Assembly: GCF_004135205.1 (NCBI RefSeq)
Contig: NZ_CP035490.1
Span: 2,869,501-2,933,500 of the forward strand
DNA length: 64,000 bases
DNA from: Hahella sp. KA22
Lineage (GTDB): Bacteria; Pseudomonadota; Gammaproteobacteria; Pseudomonadales; Oleiphilaceae
Direction of reading: 5' to 3'
This document shows positions 46,312 to 54,455 of this stretch, in pieces (positions within the stretch are counted from its first letter, which is position 1; every line of letters begins with the position of its first letter). Below the pieces are notes generated by a model. It had not been told where the DNA came from. It was given only the letters and a program-made list of their open reading frames with translations, and made no database searches. The translations under genes and the position numbers were made by a program.

Positions 46312-47283
46312 ATGTACCCAATTATTATCGATACGGATCCCGGTGTAGATGATGCGATGGCGATCGCTTTTGCTCTGGCGCATCCTGAGATTGAACTGGT
46401 GGGCCTGACCACTGTTTTCGGCAATGTGCCTGTAGCTCGCGCTACTCGCAACGCGCTGGCTCTCGCGGAGCATTTTGGCGTTCCAAACCTGCCGGTGGCG
46501 CAAGGCGCCAAATACCCTTTAGTACAGTCGCCGCTGCCGCATCCTGATTTCGTTCACGGCGCGGACGGCCTGGGCAACATGGATTATGACGCTCCTCAAG
46601 GGCAAGCCGTGGCGCAAAGCGCAGCGGAGTTTATCGTTGAGCAGGCGAATCGCCTGAATGGCGAACTGACTGTCGTGGCGATTGGTCCATTGACCAACCT
46701 GGCGCTGGCGCTCAAGCTGGACCCGGACCTGCCCAGTAAGTTGCGTTCTCTGGTGATCATGGGCGGCGCAGTTGACGAGCCTGGCAACGTGTCGCCTATC
46801 GCCGAGGCGAATTTCCTGTCTGATCCTCATGCCGCGGACGTGGTGTTGGGCGCAGACTGGCCAGCGGTTATCGTTGGCCTGGATGTCACGCATAAAATCA
46901 TTCTTACGGACAGCAATCTGGCGCAACTGCGCGACAACGCCGGTGAAACCGGTAAATTGCTGTGGGAAACCAGCCGTTTTTATGTGAATTACTATTCCAA
47001 TACCGGCGCGGCGTCCGACCATGACGAAGCGGGCTGTTGTATGCACGACGCCGCCGCGGTGGCTTATGTGGTGGCTCCGGAGCTGTTCACCTGCATCAGC
47101 GGACCCGTGCGGGTCATTAGTGAAGGCATTGGAGCAGGGCAGTTGACGATTAATCGCAAAGGCTACACCTATCTGCTCAAGCATTGGGAAGACCGTCCCG
47201 CCGCCAAAGTCTGTATGGACCTGGAGGTGGAGAAAGTACGTTCTTTGTTCCTGGACACGATCATCCAGCACAAAGTGCGCTGA
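46312..47283 (+). CDS. Inosine-uridine-preferring nucleoside hydrolase
   Basis: This 323-residue hydrolase splits the N-glycosidic bond of nucleosides to base and ribose. The calcium-binding DTDPGVDD motif (D7, D9, D12, D13) is at the N-terminus, the MGGAVDEPGNVSPIAEANFLSDP segment carries other active-site Asn and Glu residues, and the C-terminal HDAAAVAYVV gives the final Asp. No signal peptide, so it acts in the cytoplasm on nucleosides imported by the ABC system. The exact base preference (RihA/B/C or IunH) is not decided. Confidence 0.93.
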   Translation: MYPIIIDTDPGVDDAMAIAFALAHPEIELVGLTTVFGNVPVARATRNALALAEHFGVPNLPVAQGAKYPLVQSPLPHPDFVHGADGLGNMDYDAPQGQAVAQSAAEFIVEQANRLNGELTVVAIGPLTNLALALKLDPDLPSKLRSLVIMGGAVDEPGNVSPIAEANFLSDPHAADVVLGADWPAVIVGLDVTHKIILTDSNLAQLRDNAGETGKLLWETSRFYVNYYSNTGAASDHDEAGCCMHDAAAVAYVVAPELFTCISGPVRVISEGIGAGQLTINRKGYTYLLKHWEDRPAAKVCMDLEVEKVRSLFLDTIIQHKVR

Positions 47284-47597
47284 TCTGATAAATAGAATAA
47301 TGACGGTAACGAACTTCTCATGATAAAAGGCCCTTGTACTCCAAGGGCCTTTTGCGAAGTGAGCGTTACTGAGCGGCCACGGGCGTTTAAGAATAACTCA
47401 GCTTAGGGCTTGGGTCTGTTGGCGATTGCTTTCGCCACCCCTTTTTGGCTATTTTCCCTTTCTCATTGCCGGAGACGCGATGCGGCGGCGCAGCCAGCTC
47501 GTTGGGGCCTCCACTATGAGTAATGAAAAATGTTTCAAAATCGGCGCTGTTCCCAGAGGACAACGGGCCCGGATATAAAAACAGAAAGGAAAAACAC
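47284..47597. other. Intergenic region before the 5'-nucleotidase gene
   Basis: These 314 bp contain the terminator of the transporter operon near their left end and then no coding frame. A pyrimidine-rich stretch (47435-47465) and the ushA leader fill the rest. The operon break suggests that the nucleotidase has its own promoter, which I cannot locate with confidence. Confidence 0.5.
47325..47353 (+). terminator. Rho-independent terminator after the nucleoside hydrolase gene
   Basis: A perfect 12-bp stem (AAAAGGCCCTTG/CAAGGGCCTTTT, loop TACTC) ends in TTTT, 42 bp past the stop codon. It closes the import and catabolism transcript before the 5'-nucleotidase gene. Confidence 0.85.
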
Positions 47598-49244
47598 ATG
47601 GTAGCAAAGCAACGCAAACTGGGCCTGGCCATTCTGGCGGCCTGTTCATTGACGGTCGTCGCCTGCGCCCCGATGCAAACGGGTCCGCAGAAAGACAAGA
47701 CGTACCATATCACCCTCCTGCACACCAATGACCATCACGGCCGCTTCTGGCCCAACAAGTACGGCGAATACGGACTGGCGGCGCGTAAGGCTCTGGTGGA
47801 TGAGATTCGTCAGGAGGTGACGGCGGAAGGCGGTCATGTGCTGCTGCTGTCCGGCGGCGATATCAACACAGGCGTTCCTGAGTCTGATTTACAGGACGCT
47901 GAGCCGGATTTCAAAGGGATGAACATGGTCGGTTATGACGCCATGGCCATCGGCAACCATGAGTTTGACAACCCGATCGACATTTTGCGTATGCAGGAAC
48001 AGTGGGCGAATTTCCCCTTCCTGGCGGCGAATATCTACGACTCCAACGGCAAGCGTCTGTTCGAACCCTACAAAGTTTTCAACGTTGACGGCCTGCGTAT
48101 CGGCGTAATGGGTCTGACGACGGAAGACACCAAGAAACTGGGCAACCCTGAATTTATTGACGCGGTCCAGTTCACCAAACCTGCCGACGAAGCGGCGAAA
48201 GTGTTGCCGGAGTTGAAGAAAAAGGCGGATGTCGTTATCGTGGCGACCCATATGGGCCACTACGTTGACGCTAATTACGGCATCAACGCTCCAGGCGACG
48301 TTACCTTGGCCAGAACCGTTTCCGGCATCGATGTGATCGTTGGCGGCCACTCCCAGGACCCTGTTTGTATGACTGGCGAGAACCAGCGGAATGAGTCCTA
48401 CAAGCCGGGCGACCCCTGTATGCCGGATGTGCAGAATGGCGCGCTGATCATGCAGGCGCATGAGTGGGGCAAATATGTAGGGCGCGCGGATCTGGAATAC
48501 CGCAATGGCGAACTGAAACTGGTTAAATACCAGTTGATCCCCGTTAACCTGAAGAAAAAGGTCAAAAACGCGCAGGGCGAAGACGAGCGCGTGTTCGTGA
48601 CTGATGAAATCAAGCCGGATCAGAAAGTGCTGGCCTTCCTGCAGCCATACCAGGACAAAGGTCAGGAGCAACTGAATCAGGTTGTGGGCGATGTGGACAA
48701 GCGTTTGGAAGGCGACCGCAAAGTGGTGCGTTTCAAACCGACCAACCTGGGCCACCTGATTGCGGCGGCGCAAATGGAAAAGGTAAAAGCGGATCTGGCG
48801 GTGATGAACTCCGGCGGCGTTCGCGACAGCATTGACGCAGGGCCGATTACTTACAAAGAAGTGCTGATGGTGCAGCCTTTCGCGAATATGGTCAGCTCCG
48901 TCGACCTGAACGGCAAAGAGCTGCTGGACTATCTGCGCATTGTGGCGGAGAAGCCCGTGGACAGCGGCGCTTTCGCCCAGTTCGCCGGCGTGCAGCTGGA
49001 AGTAGTAGGCGGCAAACTGAAGTCCGCCAAGGTAAACGGCAAGCCTATCAATCCGAAGCAAACCTACCGCATGGCGATCAATAGCTATATCGCTTCCGGC
49101 GGTGACGGCTATCCGAAAATCGACACCCATCCGGGCTACGTGAACAGCGGATTTGTCGATGCGGAAGTGTTGATGAGCTATCTGAAAAAACACTCCCCGG
49201 TTAAAGCGGCGGACCACGAAAAAGCGGAAGTTATCCGTAAGTAA
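47598..49244 (+). CDS. ushA: 5'-nucleotidase/UDP-sugar hydrolase, lipoprotein form
   Basis: This 548-residue enzyme dephosphorylates external nucleotides to nucleosides, feeding the importer encoded upstream. It follows UshA closely: TLLHTNDHHGRFWPNKYGEYG with metal ligands, GDINTGVPESDLQDAEPDFKGMN, GNHEFDNP, and the C-terminal GGDGYPKIDTHPGYVN substrate domain. Unlike E. coli UshA it has a lipoprotein signal, with the modified Cys at residue 23 (LTVVAC). Ala at +2 predicts sorting to the outer membrane, as in the Vibrio 5'-nucleotidase. The ATG at 47598 follows AAAGGA; the earlier in-frame start at 47523 would spoil the signal peptide. Confidence 0.94.
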   Translation: MVAKQRKLGLAILAACSLTVVACAPMQTGPQKDKTYHITLLHTNDHHGRFWPNKYGEYGLAARKALVDEIRQEVTAEGGHVLLLSGGDINTGVPESDLQDAEPDFKGMNMVGYDAMAIGNHEFDNPIDILRMQEQWANFPFLAANIYDSNGKRLFEPYKVFNVDGLRIGVMGLTTEDTKKLGNPEFIDAVQFTKPADEAAKVLPELKKKADVVIVATHMGHYVDANYGINAPGDVTLARTVSGIDVIVGGHSQDPVCMTGENQRNESYKPGDPCMPDVQNGALIMQAHEWGKYVGRADLEYRNGELKLVKYQLIPVNLKKKVKNAQGEDERVFVTDEIKPDQKVLAFLQPYQDKGQEQLNQVVGDVDKRLEGDRKVVRFKPTNLGHLIAAAQMEKVKADLAVMNSGGVRDSIDAGPITYKEVLMVQPFANMVSSVDLNGKELLDYLRIVAEKPVDSGAFAQFAGVQLEVVGGKLKSAKVNGKPINPKQTYRMAINSYIASGGDGYPKIDTHPGYVNSGFVDAEVLMSYLKKHSPVKAADHEKAEVIRK

Positions 49245-49355
49245 GCTTTCCTGAACTGAAAGCGCCTCAGCTTCCTCTCTCTCCTGGCGTAAAGCATCAC
49301 TGGAGAAAGGGGAGGCCTGATTTCCCTTCCTCCAGTATTTCCTACTCAGAAAAAA

Positions 49356-49913
49356 CTAATCCGTCCGGCGATACATTACGTCTGTTCGCAGCACATATTT
49401 GACCCCAGCTTTGACCTCGCAGCCTTCATGAAATATCTCGTGCTGAAACGCCAGCGCCAGACCCGCCTTGGGCGAAATTTTGACTTCCGGCGTAACAAAA
49501 AATCCCGTGTCGCCCCCTGCTTCAACTTCATTCAGATATAACAGCAAGGTGTAAAAGCTACGCTCATTTTGCGAACGCCCATAAAAACCGTCGGAGTGAG
49601 GGGCGAACTTCATCCCAGGCTTGTATCGGTAGCATCGGAACAGCTCATTCAATCCGGCAATAGACCATCCAAATACCGTCTGAGGTAGCTCGCTCTTTAG
49701 TTTCTGGTACAGGTAGTCGGCATAGTCAGGGTCGCTTTTCATCACCCTTTCATTATTTCGATAGTCAGGTTTATAGACTTCGCCTTTATGCGTGTGAAGG
49801 GGGGCGATCTGAGGATTCTGATTATCAATGAACTGAATCCACTCATGGCATTCCTGCGCAGTAATAATCTCTTCCACGGTGGAAATATATGGGGCGCTAT
49901 GATCGATGTTCAT
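49356..49913 (-). CDS. 2-oxoglutarate/Fe(II)-dependent oxygenase, prolyl 4-hydroxylase type
   Basis: This 185-residue protein has the Fe(II) triad H106-x-D108 and H162, with R176 as the 2-oxoglutarate anchor (FAPHSDG ... FHEG ... YVLRTDVMYRR). The RSFYTLLLYLNEVEAGGDTGFF segment between is typical of P4Hc-type enzymes. No signal peptide is seen. The substrate is unknown; a protein or small-molecule hydroxylation is likely. It stands alone on the minus strand between ushA and an AT-rich gap. Confidence 0.87.
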   Translation of the reverse strand: MNIDHSAPYISTVEEIITAQECHEWIQFIDNQNPQIAPLHTHKGEVYKPDYRNNERVMKSDPDYADYLYQKLKSELPQTVFGWSIAGLNELFRCYRYKPGMKFAPHSDGFYGRSQNERSFYTLLLYLNEVEAGGDTGFFVTPEVKISPKAGLALAFQHEIFHEGCEVKAGVKYVLRTDVMYRRTD

Positions 49914-50221
49914 ATGGATTTGTGGGCTGGATTATTAGGCGAAGAAAGCATTTTATGACGGCGTTTATTCTACCATTTTTTGCGTGCTTTTAGGGTTTTT
50001 TGTTGGTTTTTTTGTTTGGTTAACTAATTGAAAATAAAGTGTTTAGTTTGCTTTTTTGTAAAGGCTTGGCTGGCTTTTCGGCAGAGTCATCAGGAGGTCA
50101 AATTGAGGCGCCAGTTGGATATCTCGAGAGCCTAAATCCGTTTATTAATCCTGAAAATGACCGGGCCTGCGCAGGGCAGGCCCGGTCTCTGTCTTTTCGG
50201 GTTCGTCGAATACGCGCGTAA
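49914..50221. other. AT-rich intergenic region
   Basis: These 308 bp precede the oxygenase gene and follow the phosphoesterase, both on the minus strand. The half next to the oxygenase (49960-50060) is unusually T-rich on the plus strand and is likely promoter DNA. The other half contains the terminator at 50159-50187. A 60-codon plus-strand frame at 50039 runs through that terminator and is not counted as a gene. Confidence 0.5.
50159..50187 (-). terminator. Terminator of the phosphoesterase gene
   Basis: A perfect 12-bp stem (GACCGGGCCTGC/GCAGGCCCGGTC, 5-nt loop) lies ~35 bp past the predicted end of the phosphoesterase reading frame and is followed, on the minus strand, by ATTTTC. It is a good intrinsic terminator candidate although the T run is short. 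Confidence 0.7.
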
Positions 50222-50235
50222 TTATTCCTTCTTCT

Positions 50236-52185
50236 TCAAATAAGCGCCCGGACATGCCCAGATATGCGCATCGGACAGAGGCTGATAGAAGACCCAGAGC
50301 CTGTCTTTAAGCGTCGCCAGGGCGAGAGGGGTGTCGGAGTTGCGGATACGCCGGAGACCGCGCTGGAGCCGCTCCAGCCCGCCTCAGCCAGGGTGCCGTA
50401 TCCATTGCTGGTGGTGTCGTTTTCGGCCGGATTATAGGAAACCGGGTTGGCGGGCGTCAGCGTGCCGCTGATGGAGAAAGTTTCGAATAGCAGTTGTCCG
50501 TTAGCCGGTCCATCGGAGCATCGGTTGTGCGCCAGATAGACGACGCCATTCAGGGTTGCGGCGGCTAATTCTCCTGAGGCGCCGACGCCGTCCGCGACCG
50601 GTTCATCTTCATTCGGCGTCATCGGATTGGGCGCTTCGCTGAAGTGGTTCAGGGAGAAGGCGCTGGCCGACCACTGATTCACCGTGGTGTCGTCATAAGG
50701 GCCGGCGTATTTGCTGTTTTCCACAGTCACCTTATTGAATTCTCCGGTGTTATAGCTCATACAGGCTAACTGTCCGGTTTTCACAATCTTATAGATCAAC
50801 AAAATAGTAGGCCCCAGGGCCGTGAGCGTGAAAGGACCTTCGCTGTGGGTGCAAATAGCGGAGGAGGGCCCCTGCCAGGCTCCATTGTTGAAGGTCAGGC
50901 TGTGCAGTTGCTGAGTCGCATTATCACGGTAGATCAGCATAAATCCTGACTGATGCGGGATGCTGGTCAGGGCGATTTCTTCGACTTCTCCGGTATCGGG
51001 CGTTTCCGCCAGCCGCCAGCCGTTTTCAAGATCATAGTGCTTGATGATCAGTCGCTTATTCGAGTCCCGGTAGGCCAGCGCGAGCCCGTCTGCGTTGGAG
51101 GCCAAATGCAGGTAGCCATCGCCATCCTCGGCGACGGTGACTTCCGGTGACCATCTATGGCCGTCAAACACACTGCATTTCAGCGTTCCATCTATGTCCG
51201 CGCTGACCACATAGAGTTCATCCTGGTAGGCTGCGGCGCTCAGGTTCTGCTTGCCGCCAAGGGGTGTTTCTCTCGGAGGCAGCCACCGGAAAGACTTGCC
51301 CCACAGGAACTGAAACCAATTGGCGTCCCTGTCGTTTTTCTGCAGGTCGCCGAGGTTGAAGTTCTTTTCGATGGTTCTGAGCAGGCTGTAATGGTTATAG
51401 CCCTCCGCCTGTTTGCCGGGCTTGATCATGTCCCCGAGAAGAACGGTATAGATTTGGTTGGGGCCATCGTAGGTGTATTTTTTGCCTTTGTCGTAAAAAG
51501 CTTCGAAGTCAGCTTCGTCGTAGGTGACGACCACTAAGGTCTTTGGCGGTAGTTTACTGTTGGGGCCGGGAAAGTTCAGGCCGGCGAAAAATGATTGCAG
51601 CCATCTCGCTTGCTGGTCGACCAATACCGGGGCGCGCTCGCCATTCAGGCTGTCATTGAGGGTTCCCACCAGGTAATGGCCGTCGTTCCACATATTGGGC
51701 GTGAACCACGCATACTCAGGAAAGTCATTATTGAGCAAGTCGCGCCAGAACCCGGCTTCATTGTCTATTTTTTTCCAGCGTTCCTGATTGTCCAGGATGT
51801 TCTGGAAGGACGAAAACGGATTGTGTTTGATCACATAGGGATAGTGGTCGCGAGGCTTGAAATTTTCAGGAACCCAGGGCGTATCGTCAGGGACGTAGCT
51901 GTCCATATAGGCTTTCCAGCGCAAATTCAGAGGAGAGGCCTCGATAAGATCCACAATCGTCTTTTGCGGGAGCGGCTGGGGCTGGTCGTCATCGCTGACA
52001 TTGCAGAGTTCTCCCGCAATGGAGGTAATGTAGTTGGTCTGAGAGGGATGCATGACGCCGAAGCTGTTGGTCAGCTCAATTCCCTGAGCGGCCAGATTAC
52101 GCATGTATTCGTTTTCCTGCACGTAACCCCGGTACTCGTTCTCAAACATGATGATCAGGACATGATCAAAGATGCGCTCTTCCAT
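50236..52185 (-). CDS. Phosphoesterase-family protein with C-terminal beta-propeller-like region (3' frameshift suspected)
   Basis: This is a 649-residue protein. Residues ~1-300 are a phosphoesterase-family (PF04185-like) domain: VLIIMFENEYRGYVQEN, a SFGVMHPSQTNYITSIAGE segment holding the nucleophile region, and LVVVTYDEADFE for metal binding. Residues ~315-640 contain several ~50-residue repeats of the pattern ALA-x-LYLVYRD ... FDG-x-W, which suggest a lectin- or sialidase-like propeller. There is no signal peptide. The last ~30 residues (TPTPLSPWRRL...) are unlike the rest; the -1 frame gives DTPLALATLKDRLWVFYQP and ends at 50222, so a one-base deletion near 50340-50355 is suspected. GGGAGG precedes the ATG. 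Confidence 0.75.
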   Translation of the reverse strand: MEERIFDHVLIIMFENEYRGYVQENEYMRNLAAQGIELTNSFGVMHPSQTNYITSIAGELCNVSDDDQPQPLPQKTIVDLIEASPLNLRWKAYMDSYVPDDTPWVPENFKPRDHYPYVIKHNPFSSFQNILDNQERWKKIDNEAGFWRDLLNNDFPEYAWFTPNMWNDGHYLVGTLNDSLNGERAPVLVDQQARWLQSFFAGLNFPGPNSKLPPKTLVVVTYDEADFEAFYDKGKKYTYDGPNQIYTVLLGDMIKPGKQAEGYNHYSLLRTIEKNFNLGDLQKNDRDANWFQFLWGKSFRWLPPRETPLGGKQNLSAAAYQDELYVVSADIDGTLKCSVFDGHRWSPEVTVAEDGDGYLHLASNADGLALAYRDSNKRLIIKHYDLENGWRLAETPDTGEVEEIALTSIPHQSGFMLIYRDNATQQLHSLTFNNGAWQGPSSAICTHSEGPFTLTALGPTILLIYKIVKTGQLACMSYNTGEFNKVTVENSKYAGPYDDTTVNQWSASAFSLNHFSEAPNPMTPNEDEPVADGVGASGELAAATLNGVVYLAHNRCSDGPANGQLLFETFSISGTLTPANPVSYNPAENDTTSNGYGTLAEAGWSGSSAVSGVSATPTPLSPWRRLKTGSGSSISLCPMRISGHVRALI

Positions 52186-52194
52186 AAAACCTCC

Positions 52195-52383
52195 CTATTC
52201 GCCTTGGGCGGATAAACTGTACTGGCGAAGTGAAACTTCAACTGTCTGTCGCGGAAATGAGGCCCCACTTCGTCTGGATTCTTCGCTGGGAATGCAGTCA
52301 GTGAGTCCGATAGAAACGCATTCGATGATGGGGAAGTAGAATGGGGTTGCGTTTGACTGAGACAAATTATCTACCCCGTCCAT
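52195..52383 (-). CDS. Small hypothetical protein upstream of the phosphoesterase
   Basis: This 62-residue reading frame starts at an ATG with AAGGAG six bases upstream and ends inside the ribosome site of the phosphoesterase gene, 9 bp before its start. That layout suggests a co-transcribed, translationally coupled small gene. The protein (MDGVDNLSQSNATPFYFP...) has two Cys, no membrane segment and no recognised family. An upstream in-frame start at 52416 lacks a ribosome site. It may be a leader peptide or a small partner of the phosphoesterase; neither is shown. Confidence 0.45.
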   Translation of the reverse strand: MDGVDNLSQSNATPFYFPIIECVSIGLTDCIPSEESRRSGASFPRQTVEVSLRQYSLSAQGE

Positions 52384-52539
52384 AGAGGGCTCCTTGGGCT
52401 TTGATCCACTAACCACTTGCTTCCGAACAGCGTCCGAAAGCCAATTTTTTGTCTTCTATTGAGGGTTAGTATAGACCGTTTATTGAGCAGTCAGGGGCGT
52501 CAGGCGTTGCCAGTTTTAGTCGCTTCGAAAAACAGATGG

Positions 52540-52923
52540 TTAACTGGCAGTGCAGGGGAACAGTTTTTGCCCATCTCTGTCCCACTCGAATAGCGTTTCG
52601 CGTGATTTGGCGGATGCTGGCCATCCGTTTTCCTGCGCTGATTCGATGACTTTTCTGACTTCGGCGGGAGTAATCGGTCTCAGTTCAAATATTTCATGCG
52701 CTTTTTCTGGTGGGCATGAGATCAGGGGACCAAAGTTGAGCCAGGGGTCATCAAAGCGTGTGGTGACGATCAGCTTCTGACTTTTATTATCGAATGGCCA
52801 GACTGTGATCCGAAGATATCCGATATCTTCTTTTAAGCGTGTCTCATGAGAAATGACGTAGTTGAAAGTGAGTCCACTCACCGAAATTTTACGAAGCTTG
52901 CTTTTCATCAATAAGTAAGACAA
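52540..52923 (-). CDS. Hypothetical protein
   Basis: I do not recognise this 127-residue protein. It mixes a beta-rich N-terminal half (ISVSGLTFNYVISHETRL, YLRITVWPF, LIVTTRFDDPWLNFGPL) with a helical, polar C-terminal half (ITPAEVRKVIESAQENGW). No signal or membrane segment is present. A second ATG at residue 6 (52908) is an equally possible start. It is transcribed with aceA direction but behind the aceA terminator, so it is probably a separate unit. Confidence 0.55.
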   Translation of the reverse strand: MSYLLMKSKLRKISVSGLTFNYVISHETRLKEDIGYLRITVWPFDNKSQKLIVTTRFDDPWLNFGPLISCPPEKAHEIFELRPITPAEVRKVIESAQENGWPASAKSRETLFEWDRDGQKLFPCTAS

Positions 52924-52956
52924 CTCGATTGGCGTAATTGGCGCTCAATCATAAAC

Positions 52957-52987
52957 AAAAAAAGGCGACCTTGCGGCCGCCTTTTTT
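52957..52987. terminator. Terminator after aceA
   Basis: AAAAAAGGCG and CGCCTTTTTT form a 10-bp stem around a 10-nt loop; both ends are A/T runs, so it can work in either direction. It lies 26 bp past the aceA stop on the minus strand. Confidence 0.8.
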
Positions 52988-53013
52988 CGGGGACTTAGCG
53001 TGAAAATCGGTTC

Positions 53014-54348
53014 TTAGTGGAACTGATCTTCTTCAGTTGAGCCGGTCAGAGCGGTTACTGAAGACTGACCGCCTTGGATAACGGTGGTCATGTCGTCGAA
53101 GTAGCCGGTGCCGACTTCTTGCTGGTGAGCAACGAAGGTGTAACCCCGTTCCGCAGCAGCAAATTCGGTTTCCTGCAGTTCCACATATGCGGACATGTCG
53201 TTGCGAGCGTACTTGTATGCCAAGTCGAACATGTTGTACCACATGTTGTGGATACCCGCCAAAGTGATGAACTGGAACTTGTAGCCCATGGCTGACAGTT
53301 CGCGCTGGAACTTGGCGATGGTGGCGTCGTCCAGGTTCTTCTTCCAGTTGAAGGAAGGAGAGCAGTTGTAGGACAACAGTTGGTCTGGGTATTCCTTCTT
53401 GATCGCTTCCGCGAATTTCCTGGCTTCAGCCAGATCCGGGGTAGCCGTTTCACACCACAGCAGGTCGGCGTATGGCGCGTAAGCCAGGCCGCGAGCGATG
53501 GCTTGGTCGATACCGGCTTTAACGCGGTAGAAACCTTCAGAAGTGCGGTCGCCAGTGACGAACGGCTTGTCGTAGTCGTCGCAGTCGGAAGTCAGCAGAT
53601 CCGCCGCGTTGGCGTCGGTGCGCGCCAGAACGATGGTGGATGTGCCGGAAACGTCAGCGGCCAGACGGGCTGCGATCAGTTTCTGTACAGCTTCTTGAGT
53701 CGGAACCAGAACTTTTCCGCCCATGTGGCCGCACTTCTTAACGGAAGCCAACTGGTCTTCGAAGTGAACGCCGGAAGCGCCGGCTTCGATCATGGCGCGC
53801 ATCAGTTCGTAAGCGTTCAATACGCCGCCGAAACCGGCTTCCGCGTCTGCGACGATCGGAGCGAAGTAATCAATGTAGCCTTCGTCGCCTGGGTTCATGC
53901 CTTTTTTCCACTGAATCTGGTCAGCGCGACGGAAAGAGTTGTTGATGCGCTTAACCACGGCTGGAACAGAGTCCACCGGGTACAGAGACTGATCCGGGAA
54001 CATGGACATGTAAGAGTTGTTGTCCGCAGCAACCTGCCAGCCTGACAGGTAGATAGCCTGGATGCCGGCTTTAACCTGTTGTACAGCCTGACCGCCGGTC
54101 AGAGCGCCCATGGCGTTGACGAAGTCCTTCTCAGGACGAAAAGCGGGTTTGGCGCCTTCATTGATCAGCTTCCACAGCTTCTCAGCGCCGCGCTTGGCGA
54201 TAGTGTTTTCGAGTTTCAGGGAACCACGCAGGCGCACTACGTCTTCAGCAGAGTAGGTGCGTCTTACGCCTTTCCAACGTGGGTTTTCCGCCCAGTCCTT
54301 CTCGATGGCTGCTATTTCTTCAGCGCGATTGTAATTTCCAGTTGTCAT
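53014..54348 (-). CDS. aceA: Isocitrate lyase
   Basis: This 444-residue glyoxylate-cycle enzyme splits isocitrate into glyoxylate and succinate, letting the cell grow on acetate or fatty acids. The catalytic motif [14 protein letters not shown] lies near residue 205, [17 protein letters not shown] and [14 protein letters not shown] precede it, and [12 protein letters not shown] follows. Length and motifs match the E. coli-type enzyme (434 residues). It has its own terminator and diverges from a LysR regulator gene across 107 bp, which points to local control. Confidence 0.96.
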   Translation of the reverse strand: MTTGNYNRAEEIAAIEKDWAENPRWKGVRRTYSAEDVVRLRGSLKLENTIAKRGAEKLWKLINEGAKPAFRPEKDFVNAMGALTGGQAVQQVKAGIQAIYLSGWQVAADNNSYMSMFPDQSLYPVDSVPAVVKRINNSFRRADQIQWKKGMNPGDEGYIDYFAPIVADAEAGFGGVLNAYELMRAMIEAGASGVHFEDQLASVKKCGHMGGKVLVPTQEAVQKLIAARLAADVSGTSTIVLARTDANAADLLTSDCDDYDKPFVTGDRTSEGFYRVKAGIDQAIARGLAYAPYADLLWCETATPDLAEARKFAEAIKKEYPDQLLSYNCSPSFNWKKNLDDATIAKFQRELSAMGYKFQFITLAGIHNMWYNMFDLAYKYARNDMSAYVELQETEFAAAERGYTFVAHQQEVGTGYFDDMTTVIQGGQSSVTALTGSTEEDQFH

Positions 54349-54455
54349 CGCTCAACGACCCTCTTTTGGTTTAGTCGAATTTTTGTACGAGACAAAGTGT
54401 ACGACTTTAGTCATAATTTCTTAAATTTATAGTTTTTATTTTCGGTATTCGCGAA
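54349..54455. promoter_or_regulatory. aceA/LysR divergent control region
   Basis: The 107-bp gap contains TTTGTACGAGACAAA (54382-54396), an interrupted palindrome that includes the T-N11-A pattern of LysR sites. TGTACGA occurs twice as a direct repeat (54384-54390 and 54398-54404), spaced 14 bp apart. The rest is AT-rich. The geometry suits a LysR operator controlling both genes, but the assignment is inference. Confidence 0.5.

Noticed and set aside
47889-49217. 442-codon open frame on the minus strand
   Set aside because: It lies opposite ushA, a clear gene on the plus strand, and encodes a His- and Val-rich product typical of antisense frames.
50039-50221. 60-codon plus-strand frame
   Set aside because: It runs straight through the phosphoesterase terminator hairpin and lacks a ribosome site.
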